64,000 nucleotides of DNA. Source: Jaenimonas drosophilae (lineage: Eukaryota > Euglenozoa > Kinetoplastea > Trypanosomatida > Trypanosomatidae). The notes under the pieces were generated by a model. It worked only from the letters and a program-made list of their open reading frames with translations. It had not been told where the DNA came from and searched no databases. This document shows, one piece after another, positions 57,776 to 64,000 of this stretch. Location of the stretch: NCBI GenBank assembly GCA_030849065.1, contig JASAON010001604.1, positions 22,009 through 86,008 of the forward strand, in the 5' to 3' direction. Position numbers and translations under genes: made by a program. Position 1 is the first letter of the stretch. Each line of letters starts with the position of its first letter.

Positions 57776-57778
57776 TTT

Positions 57779-58288
57779 ATGTCCCTTACACGACGGTTTG
57801 GCTTTAAGGAGACCCGCGAAGAGCGGGATCAACGTCAGGCAGCAGAGAAGAAGCTCAAGTGGGATAAAAAACTTGAGAAAGAGAACCTTGATAAGCTTCA
57901 GGAAGAACTGGGGGCTCTCAACCGCGCCAGCTTCTTGGCTCCGCAGCAAAAGGAAAGGAAGCGACTAGTGGAAAGGATGGTAAAAGACATGTCCCCGAAA
58001 GATCCACAGACGCCGAACACAAAGCCAGTTGAGAGTCCAGCTCCTAATAATCACCGCATATCTGATGACGACGAGGATGACTTTATTGGCACAACGACTG
58101 CCGATCCGGAGTTAAGCCATGGTTCTTTGTCCCACAGCTTTGTCCCGCGTTCTGTTAAAAGAGTTGGACGATCAACTGGGTCTGGGAATGCTATTAGTAT
58201 GACAGCTGCCACTGCCGAAGCCAACTTGTTGAAGCATTCAACTGCTGGAACCTCTGACGTAACCGCTTTTCTTGATTCACTTCTGTAA
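57779..58288 (+). CDS. Coiled-coil hypothetical protein
   Basis: A 169-residue protein starting MSLTRRFGFKETREERD. Residues 5-50 are Lys/Glu/Arg/Leu-rich and likely coiled coil. A Pro/Ser/Asp-rich disordered middle with an acidic patch (SDDDEDDF) follows, then a short C-terminal helix. I recognise no family. It is the first gene of the plus-strand cistron and its ATG follows the acceptor by three bases. Confidence 0.65.
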   Translation: MSLTRRFGFKETREERDQRQAAEKKLKWDKKLEKENLDKLQEELGALNRASFLAPQQKERKRLVERMVKDMSPKDPQTPNTKPVESPAPNNHRISDDDEDDFIGTTTADPELSHGSLSHSFVPRSVKRVGRSTGSGNAISMTAATAEANLLKHSTAGTSDVTAFLDSLL

Positions 58289-58361
58289 ATAAATGGGACT
58301 TGCAGGATTGTGAAATGTACAAGCTTACTGCATCATAGGGGTCGCTATTGCAACAAAGCGT

Positions 58362-58397
58362 GCTTCCTTTCTATTTGTATTTATTTGGCTGTTATAG
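58362..58397 (+). promoter_or_regulatory. Trans-splice acceptor, 3-base 5' UTR
   Basis: A T-rich tract ending in AG at 58396-58397, with the next ATG at 58401, again a three-base leader. Confidence 0.7.
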
Positions 58398-58400
58398 CTC

Positions 58401-59462
58401 ATGAATGCAACTCTTTATAGAAAGTTGGTAGCGAAAGTCTCTCCCCATGGAGAAATTGAGCGCATGTGTTCTCACACCAAATGGCTTCAGAACTCCTTAG
58501 AGCAATTTAGCCCGTTCGGGTCTTCTTCACATAATTCACAGAAACTCAAGGCTCATGTGGTCATGTATGGCTCTAGTGTGTCGGGAACGTCTTTAGTAAA
58601 CTGCGACGCGGACTATGCTGTGCTCTTTTTGCGTGACGGTGAAATCGCATCCACTGACAATCATTCGATCCTAGTTGAGATTAGTCGTGATACACAAGAG
58701 GAGATTCTTACCAGGATTCACAATCACCTGAAAGAACAGGTGTCACCTTACAAGTCTCAGAGAATATTTCGGGCACGTGTACCAATAATTCAATATGCGA
58801 CGTCTTCAGATCAATTCCCATCAAAATTTGACGTTTCTCTTTCAGTTGATGGACTCAGAAACTCTCTTCTGTTGAGAAATTACATGGAAGCAGATCCTCG
58901 GCTTCATTTAGGCGTGCTGTGCTCTAAACTGTGGGGCCGTCAACAAGGAATGCTAAATGCCAGGAAAGGGTGGATTTCCCCCTACGCCTTGACCATCATG
59001 TACATCTATTTTATGCTAAGAACGAATAGGTGCAGCAAACAGTTCGATGAACTGGATGTTAACGCGTGCGTTGACTCCATTGTTAAAACAGCACTCACTG
59101 GTGATGACACTCAGGCAGCTCATGCTCCCGTAATACCGAGAGAATACGATATGGGCGTCGTTAGTGATGATGTCCGCGCGTTCATCAAATTTTTCTCTGA
59201 CGACTTCGATTTCGACTGTGGTGTTGTCGATATTCGGAAGAACCATACATTTGAAACCAAAGATGCATGGTGTTCTACACTTGAATCGACGGATAGTACT
59301 GAACGATGGCACTTGCTTGGGTATGAAATGATAATGCTTCGAGATCCTTTTGAGCCACACAACCTGGCACGCAGTGTTGATTTTTTTCGAAGTGAAAGTG
59401 TTCGCGAGGCGTTTCGCGTTTCTTCTTCGAAGAGCAACATTGTTACGTCCCTGCTTGAGTAG
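58401..59462 (+). CDS. TUTase/non-canonical poly(A) polymerase-like nucleotidyltransferase
   Basis: A 353-residue DNA polymerase-beta-like nucleotidyltransferase. The GS motif is at 57-58 (YGSSVSG), catalytic Asp at 69 and 71 (NCDADYAV) and the third at 144 (KFDVSLSVDG). The C-terminal domain has GWISPYALTIMYIYFM, FFSDDFDFD and MLRDPFEPHNLARSV, typical of terminal uridylyl- or adenylyltransferases. It adds U or A tails to RNA. The small size is close to the minimal TUTases TUT4 and MEAT1 of trypanosomes; I cannot decide between them or a cytosolic poly(A) polymerase. No clear mitochondrial presequence. Confidence 0.85.
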   Translation: MNATLYRKLVAKVSPHGEIERMCSHTKWLQNSLEQFSPFGSSSHNSQKLKAHVVMYGSSVSGTSLVNCDADYAVLFLRDGEIASTDNHSILVEISRDTQEEILTRIHNHLKEQVSPYKSQRIFRARVPIIQYATSSDQFPSKFDVSLSVDGLRNSLLLRNYMEADPRLHLGVLCSKLWGRQQGMLNARKGWISPYALTIMYIYFMLRTNRCSKQFDELDVNACVDSIVKTALTGDDTQAAHAPVIPREYDMGVVSDDVRAFIKFFSDDFDFDCGVVDIRKNHTFETKDAWCSTLESTDSTERWHLLGYEMIMLRDPFEPHNLARSVDFFRSESVREAFRVSSSKSNIVTSLLE

Positions 59463-59545
59463 CCGTCGAAATACTAAATGAAAGAGCACATTATTATTAT
59501 TTGTGCCGAGCGACACTGTTGCTTCAGAGTTTTTTTTTTTGTATC

Positions 59546-59575
59546 CTCCGACACTGCTCTTTCTCCCTCTCTCAG
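59546..59575 (+). promoter_or_regulatory. Trans-splice acceptor of the PHD-SET gene
   Basis: A CT-rich tract ends in AG at 59574-59575; the chosen ATG at 59602 follows after 26 bases. It lies within a longer open frame and so supports the shorter protein. Confidence 0.75.
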
Positions 59576-59601
59576 CCTTTGCTTCCCCACCAAGGTTCGC
59601 C

Positions 59602-60777
59602 ATGAGCGAGCAGGGACTCTCAGCTGAGCCTACAGAAGACGTCAATCTCGTTCCTACGCAATGTAAAGATTGGTCTCTGAATGCTGACCCAGAGTCCGAC
59701 AAAAGGTTTTGGTGGAATGAAACTTATAGCATCAGCTTATGGGAGGAATCTTTGAAGTTTAAGAAGCCCGAAAATACGTTGCAGGATGATGATATTTGGA
59801 GAGAATTCATTCGCTTTCAGCTTGGCTATGTGTTTAAGATGTGCTCCGTATGCCGTGAACCCGAAGGGAATGATGATCTTTTCATTTGTTGCTACTGTGC
59901 CAATACTGTGCACAAGGAGTGCTCGATTCTGGCGGAGCAGTCACAAATTGACTGGAAGCCTGCCAACAGGTATTTCTTGAACTCGTTACGCTGCTGCTTT
60001 GAGTGCGAAGGTATAGAACACAAGACAATTGGTGCTTTTGGCAGTTCTAGAGAACCTGACTCAGTTTGTCGTGCAGCTGTTCGCTTCTTCACGTTGAAGG
60101 ACGAGTTTTCGTCCCGACTGGCTGCTGATGTGGAGACAATTATTCAGCAAGCTTGTAAAAAGGAGGACGAAAACTTGATGCAGCGTTTACAGAAGCTGTC
60201 GCAGAGGTTTTTTCAGTCGACCGAATCCTTGAGGTTTCTAAAAAAAGAGGGTATTGCGTCCAAAGGAGGTGGCACTGGAGTCGTTGCGACAGCTGATATT
60301 CCTGCCTTCACAATAATTGGCGTGTATCCAGGTTACCCGGACTCAAGGAGTGGCGAGCAGGCAAAAATTGGCCGTCCAGTACCTGTGTATGCATTGATGG
60401 ACCTTAACTGTGCCAACTACTACAACGAAGTGTTTGTGGAGTTCTCTGGTACCTTTACACCCTTTATCAATGAGCCAAACGAAACTGAAATGAGCAATTG
60501 TGCTTGGATTCAAGAACCTCATCGAGCTGAAGAGCGGCTCAGCGTGATATCAGTTAAGGATATTCGAAAAGGGGAAGAGCTGCTTATTGGCTATGGGCCG
60601 CTGTATCCGCGAAGCTACCCACATCGATACGACGCGTACGCACTCCATGTTGATGAATCGCACACAAGCTTCACGTATGCGGTATGGCACTGGCCAACAT
60701 TAGATGAAGCAGATGCGAAATTTGTGTGCAATGTCAAGTACGACTCGGCGAGCGACACATACTCACGCATTATTTGA
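59602..60777 (+). CDS. PHD finger-SET domain protein
   Basis: A 391-residue protein starting MSEQGLSAEPTEDVN. The PHD-like zinc finger occupies about 79-136: C81-x2-C84, C96/97-x2-C99, H104-x2-C107 and C132-x2-C135. A helical linker follows, then a SET domain from about 225 to 370: GTGVVATADIPAFTIIGVYP, later YNEVFVEFSGTFTPFINEP, ISVKDIRKGEELLIGYG. SET enzymes methylate lysines, and a PHD finger reads histone tails. The architecture recalls T. brucei SET27, a protein reported at Pol II start regions, but I cannot prove orthology. It is the third gene from the strand switch. Confidence 0.85.
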   Translation: MSEQGLSAEPTEDVNLVPTQCKDWSLNADPESDKRFWWNETYSISLWEESLKFKKPENTLQDDDIWREFIRFQLGYVFKMCSVCREPEGNDDLFICCYCANTVHKECSILAEQSQIDWKPANRYFLNSLRCCFECEGIEHKTIGAFGSSREPDSVCRAAVRFFTLKDEFSSRLAADVETIIQQACKKEDENLMQRLQKLSQRFFQSTESLRFLKKEGIASKGGGTGVVATADIPAFTIIGVYPGYPDSRSGEQAKIGRPVPVYALMDLNCANYYNEVFVEFSGTFTPFINEPNETEMSNCAWIQEPHRAEERLSVISVKDIRKGEELLIGYGPLYPRSYPHRYDAYALHVDESHTSFTYAVWHWPTLDEADAKFVCNVKYDSASDTYSRII

Positions 60778-60914
60778 TGATTGAGTGTTTCAGAATCGAA
60801 TTGAGCGCCAGATCACAACACAACAAGTATAGTTTCTGTTTTTTGGCCAACGTTGGGAAGTTGCAGTTGCTTCTGTTTTTTTTCATATTTGACTGTGTTC
60901 TATATTGTGGTTCT

Positions 60915-60938
60915 GTTACTTCTTTTCCAATCATTCAG
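60915..60938 (+). promoter_or_regulatory. Trans-splice acceptor of Cbf5
   Basis: A T-rich tract ends in AG at 60937-60938; the CBF5 ATG follows after 25 bases. Confidence 0.75.
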
Positions 60939-60963
60939 ATCAGAGCATTTTTTAAGAGTCAGC

Positions 60964-62250
60964 ATGAGCAAGCGTCTTGGAGACACGCAACGGGCAGAGG
61001 ATTTTTGCATCCCTTCTGGTGACAAAAGTGACAGTTCTCTCTCCCCGGAAGAATGGCCCCTCCTCCTCAAGAACTATCACAAAATGAATATTCGTTCCGC
61101 CCATTTCACCCCTCTGGATAACGGTTGGTCTCCGCTTCGCCGCCCACTGGCAGAGTACATCAAGTACGGCATGATCAATCTCGATAAGCCATCCAATCCT
61201 AGCAGCCACGAAGTTGTCTCTTGGATCAAGCGTATCCTAAAGTGCGAGAAGACTGGCCACGCAGGTACCTTAGACCCGAAGGTGACCGGCGCGCTGATTA
61301 TCTGTACCGATCGTGCCACCCGCCTCGTTAAGTCTCAGCAAAATGCAGGAAAGACCTACATTGGCGTGCTTCGACTTCACGACACTGCCAGCCAGAAGAA
61401 GGTGGACGCCGCTCTGCAGCGCCTCACTGGTCCTTGCTTTCAGCGGCCGCCGCTCATTGCTGCCGTGAAGCGTCAGCTGCGCATCAGGAATATTTACTCC
61501 AATCAGCTCATTGAGTACGATAAGCACCGTCATCTTGCCGTGTTTGAGACTCACTGCGAGGCCGGTACCTACATCCGAACTCTGTGCGTCCACCTGGGCC
61601 TTGTCCTCGGCGTTGGCGGCCATATGGAGGAACTTCGCCGAATCCGAACTGGAGTGATCTCTGAGGACGATCACCTATCCACCATGCACGACGTTATGGA
61701 CGCCCAGTGGATGTACGAAAATGAGAAGAATGACACCTATCTGCGCCGCGTCATCCTCCCATGTGAGTACCTCCTCACAAACTACAAACGAGTAGTTGTG
61801 AAGGACTCCGCCGTCAATGCCGTGTGCTACGGTGCCAAGCTCATGATTCCCGGTCTTGCGCGGTACGACAATGGAATTGAGCGTGATGATCTCATTATTC
61901 TCATGACCACCAAGGGAGAGGCCATCGCCTTAGCTTATGCTGAGATGACGACGTCCGAGATGGGATCAGTCGACCACGGAATCGTTGCCCGAAGCAAGCG
62001 GGTGATCATGGATCGTGATACGTATCCACGCCGCTGGGGTCTTGGCCCTATTGCGATCAAGAAGCGATCACTGATGAAAGATGGTCTCCTGGATAAGTAC
62101 GGTCGCCCCCAATCTAACACGCCATCTGATTGGTTCTACGTGGATTATGGTGGTGTCAAGACCAATGCTGAAGGCGTACAGTACGGTCAGGCATCCAGTA
62201 AGGCGGGTGGTGTGAAGCGTGCCCGCATCGAAGATTCCGATGATGAGTAA
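60964..62250 (+). CDS. CBF5: H/ACA pseudouridine synthase Cbf5/dyskerin
   Basis: A 428-residue protein starting [17 protein letters not shown]; the frame extends upstream but a splice acceptor precedes this ATG. It has the TruB/Cbf5 catalytic box [12 protein letters not shown] (98-109, Asp104) after the signature [23 protein letters not shown] domain follows at about 270-345 ([20 protein letters not shown]). Cbf5 is the catalytic subunit of H/ACA snoRNPs that make pseudouridine in rRNA and the spliced-leader and small nuclear RNAs, in the nucleolus. The C-terminus is short and lacks the long Lys-rich KKE tail of animal and yeast forms. Confidence 0.97.
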   Translation: MSKRLGDTQRAEDFCIPSGDKSDSSLSPEEWPLLLKNYHKMNIRSAHFTPLDNGWSPLRRPLAEYIKYGMINLDKPSNPSSHEVVSWIKRILKCEKTGHAGTLDPKVTGALIICTDRATRLVKSQQNAGKTYIGVLRLHDTASQKKVDAALQRLTGPCFQRPPLIAAVKRQLRIRNIYSNQLIEYDKHRHLAVFETHCEAGTYIRTLCVHLGLVLGVGGHMEELRRIRTGVISEDDHLSTMHDVMDAQWMYENEKNDTYLRRVILPCEYLLTNYKRVVVKDSAVNAVCYGAKLMIPGLARYDNGIERDDLIILMTTKGEAIALAYAEMTTSEMGSVDHGIVARSKRVIMDRDTYPRRWGLGPIAIKKRSLMKDGLLDKYGRPQSNTPSDWFYVDYGGVKTNAEGVQYGQASSKAGGVKRARIEDSDDE

Positions 62251-62647
62251 TGGCTTACAATACACGGTAAGAGGTAATCAGTTCGGAAGGAGGGCTATAA
62301 GGCGAGAGAGACGAGAAGGTCCGCATAGCCACTTGGAACTGACTACGAAACGACAGTCAAATTTGAAACCACTGTTTTCCACTAAGGTAACTATACCAAT
62401 TTCATCGCTGTAATTGACCTCCACGTGGTGAGATGGAGAGGACTTTCTAACAACACAACAACCACTCAGCCCCTGAACCCTCAGAATGGCGGATACCTGG
62501 GGGAGTCTGTGCAGGGGATCAACGGCGCATCCAACAGTAGCAATGCAAAGGTGCGATCAATCTCCTCCAACAATATCTCCTTAGATTTTATTTAGTTCAA
62601 ACGACACGTTTGGTCGTACATAAGCTCATTTCGGAGAAGTCTTCAAA
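62251..62647. other. Intergenic spacer
   Basis: About 400 bases with no gene; it contains the splice acceptor region of the ATP synthase gamma gene (T-rich tract ending in AG at 62594-62595, 52 bases above the ATG). Confidence 0.6.
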
Positions 62648-63568
62648 ATGTCCGGAAAGCTACGTTTGTATAAGGAGAAGCTAGAGGGCTACAATCGGTT
62701 CTACTCGATTGTGAAGACCATCAAGATGGTCACCCTCGCCAAGTTCCGCCAGTCTCAGGTCCGCATGAAGACTCGTGATTTCACACTGCGCTACACTGAG
62801 AAGGCCTTCAGCAAGCCCGACGCTGTGGAAAGTGAGTGCATCGCTTCCGCTAAGTCGAAGCTGGTCTACATCCCAGTTATGACCAACCGTGGTTCCTGCG
62901 GTGCACTCAACAGCAATGTGACGCGGTGCGTGGATGGCCTTCTGTCATCCAAGACCGTTCTGATGCCACTCGGCAAGCGAGGAATCGACTCTCTGTCCAA
63001 GCTGTATCCCGAGGCCTTCAAGATGGGGATCATTAACGACATGAAGGAACCCATGCACTTTGGCTATGCAACATACGTGTGGGAGACTGCCAACGCCCTG
63101 TGCCCTGACGCTGACCGCTACCAAATCCTATTTCACCGCTGCATGTCTGCTGCATCACAGAAGCAGTGCTACTACAGTCTTCCGGCTTATGAAAAGTGGA
63201 AGGAGGATCTTGGTGACGCTGCGAGTACTGAAAACCAAAAGAGTCGCTATCTCTTTGCCAACGCGCTGCTCAATGAGGATGAGGTCATGATTCGTGACTT
63301 CTATGACTTCCACGCCTCCTTGGCCGTGCTGAATGCTGTGTGCGAGAACGAGCTTTCGGAGCAGGCCGCCCGTCTGGTTGCTGTGGAGGGTCAACTCTCC
63401 AATATCAGCTCCCTTCAGCAGAAGACGAGCTCACTGTACAACAAGACTCGCCAGAGCAGCATCACGTCGTCTCTCATTGAGATTATTTCTGCCATGACGT
63501 CCCTCGAGGGCAACGCGGCAAAGGGCGTTCAGCGAACCAATTTCTGGGAAGGTGTCCAGATGAAGTAA
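62648..63568 (+). CDS. F1-ATP synthase gamma subunit
   Basis: A 306-residue protein starting MSGKLRLYKEKLEGYNR, close to the length of the T. brucei subunit (about 305). N- and C-terminal long helices form the coiled rotor shaft: YSIVKTIKMVTLAKFRQSQV at the front and QSSITSSLIEIISAMTSLEG at the end. The middle is the Rossmann-like domain (VYIPVMTNRGSCGALNSNV). It turns within the alpha3beta3 head of the mitochondrial ATP synthase. The N-terminus shows no cleavable presequence of usual length. Confidence 0.95.
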   Translation: MSGKLRLYKEKLEGYNRFYSIVKTIKMVTLAKFRQSQVRMKTRDFTLRYTEKAFSKPDAVESECIASAKSKLVYIPVMTNRGSCGALNSNVTRCVDGLLSSKTVLMPLGKRGIDSLSKLYPEAFKMGIINDMKEPMHFGYATYVWETANALCPDADRYQILFHRCMSAASQKQCYYSLPAYEKWKEDLGDAASTENQKSRYLFANALLNEDEVMIRDFYDFHASLAVLNAVCENELSEQAARLVAVEGQLSNISSLQQKTSSLYNKTRQSSITSSLIEIISAMTSLEGNAAKGVQRTNFWEGVQMK

Positions 63569-63886
63569 GGGAGTCCCTTGAGCGACTACAGAGGTACGCA
63601 ACCGCCGCGCCTGTCGCTGCTCTTGGAGCTTTTTTTTTGTAGGGGTGTAGGGACCATAGCTAATCATAGCATCTCTGATGCGGTCTGGTAAATCTCTGTG
63701 TGTGTCAACTGGTGAGTGATGGAGAGAACCGATGGTGGGACTATAACCCACTCCTCTTTTCACCCTTAAAACCTCCTCACATGATTTTGTGACGTCTTCA
63801 CTGTGCGCAGATTAATTCTCTTTTTTTATTCCCACTGACTCTCTCACCTCACAACAACAATGTCACTTTAAAGTAGGTTCGGTTCA
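63569..63886 (+). other. Intergenic spacer with splice signals
   Basis: About 320 bases between ATP synthase gamma and eS6. It contains two T-rich tracts followed by AG (around 63630-63642 and, further on, a CT-rich tract near 63815-63850 with AG at 63873-63875), either of which could give the eS6 acceptor. Confidence 0.6.
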
Positions 63887-64000
63887 ATGAAGCTCAACAT
63901 CGCCTCTCCCCGCAACGGCACGGTGAAGCAGTTCGACATCACCGACGAGGCACTCCGTCGTGTTCCCCTGCAGGACTACCGCCTGGGCAACGACATTGAC
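63887..64000 (+). CDS. RPS6: 40S ribosomal protein eS6, 5' end only
   Basis: The window ends after 38 codons. The translated start MKLNIASPRNGTVKQFDITD and then LQDYRLGND are close to the trypanosomatid eS6 N-terminus. The ATG follows an AG-containing acceptor region by about ten bases. The gene continues beyond the right edge. Confidence 0.95.
   Translation, partial: MKLNIASPRNGTVKQFDITDEALRRVPLQDYRLGNDID

Larger units (their letters stand above)
57431..57778. promoter_or_regulatory. Divergent strand-switch region with G-runs
   Basis: Between the last minus-strand gene and the first plus-strand gene. It contains plus-strand G-runs of 12 (57506-57517), 9 (57652-57660, after four G's at 57647-57650) and 17 (57705-57721, preceded by (GT)n). 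A G-rich patch also lies at about 57543-57557. G-runs and GT-rich DNA have been reported at Pol II start regions in trypanosomatids, so this is the likely transcription start domain. All the runs are on the plus strand; no C-runs are visible. Confidence 0.8.

Noticed and set aside
1..64000. tRNA, rRNA, snoRNA or transposon genes
   Set aside because: I looked for tRNA T-loop patterns, snoRNA box pairs and retroelement ORFs and saw none that was convincing; a covariance-model search would be decisive.

Overview
The window is nuclear DNA of a flagellated kinetoplastid protist (phylum Euglenozoa). About 34 intronless genes sit head-to-tail on the minus strand from about 1 kb to 57.4 kb. Six more run on the plus strand from 57.8 kb to the right edge. 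The roughly 350 bp between them is a divergent strand-switch region carrying three pure G-runs. Many genes are preceded by a pyrimidine tract and an AG close to the ATG, the layout expected for spliced-leader trans-splicing of polycistronic RNA. Kinetoplastid-typical genes support this: an SSE1-like 5' nuclease, a small TUTase-like nucleotidyltransferase, PPR and MCU-family proteins, and an eS6 start close to the trypanosomatid one. IFT54 implies a flagellum. The many simple repeats and the divergence from trypanosomatid versions suggest a free-living bodonid such as Bodo saltans; the species is inference.

Layout. 1-13 kb: low-complexity hypothetical genes, a mitochondrial-type protein, a tandem HMG-box protein and a RUS1/DUF647 protein, separated by long (CAT)n- and (CA)n-rich spacers. 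13.4-13.8 kb: a 42-bp minisatellite just past the stop of a very long Sec8 exocyst gene (13.9-19.2 kb). 19.5-31.7 kb: uS17, a four-span membrane protein, the Sub2/UAP56 helicase, a LETM1-like protein, a metaxin, a Cys/His-motif protein and a GMC-type flavoprotein. 32-41 kb: NEK kinase, peroxidase-like protein, IFT54, a small ORF and a WD40-solenoid protein. 41-57.4 kb: zinc-ribbon protein, UBL3-like ubiquitin fold, PPR protein, calcineurin B, DYRK kinase, SSE1-like nuclease, helical-repeat protein, PUF protein, MCU, proteasome alpha2, COX6B and eL32. 57.8-64 kb (plus strand): coiled-coil protein, TUTase-like enzyme, PHD-SET protein, Cbf5, ATP synthase gamma and the 5' end of eS6.

No operon logic is visible beyond polycistronic transcription, but nuclear genes for mitochondrial proteins are frequent (LETM1-like, metaxin, peroxidase-like, PPR, SSE1-like, MCU, COX6B, ATP synthase gamma). 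Several conserved proteins have lost signature residues: the peroxidase its distal His, the GMC protein its apparent catalytic pair, the DYRK kinase its Gly-loop glycines, calcineurin B its second EF-hand, and COX6B one whole disulfide pair. Spacers are long and repeat-rich on the left and shorter and repeat-poor near the strand switch. I saw no tRNA, rRNA, CRISPR array, transposon or retroelement. ATG starts were checked on the sequence and chosen, where possible, downstream of a plausible splice acceptor.
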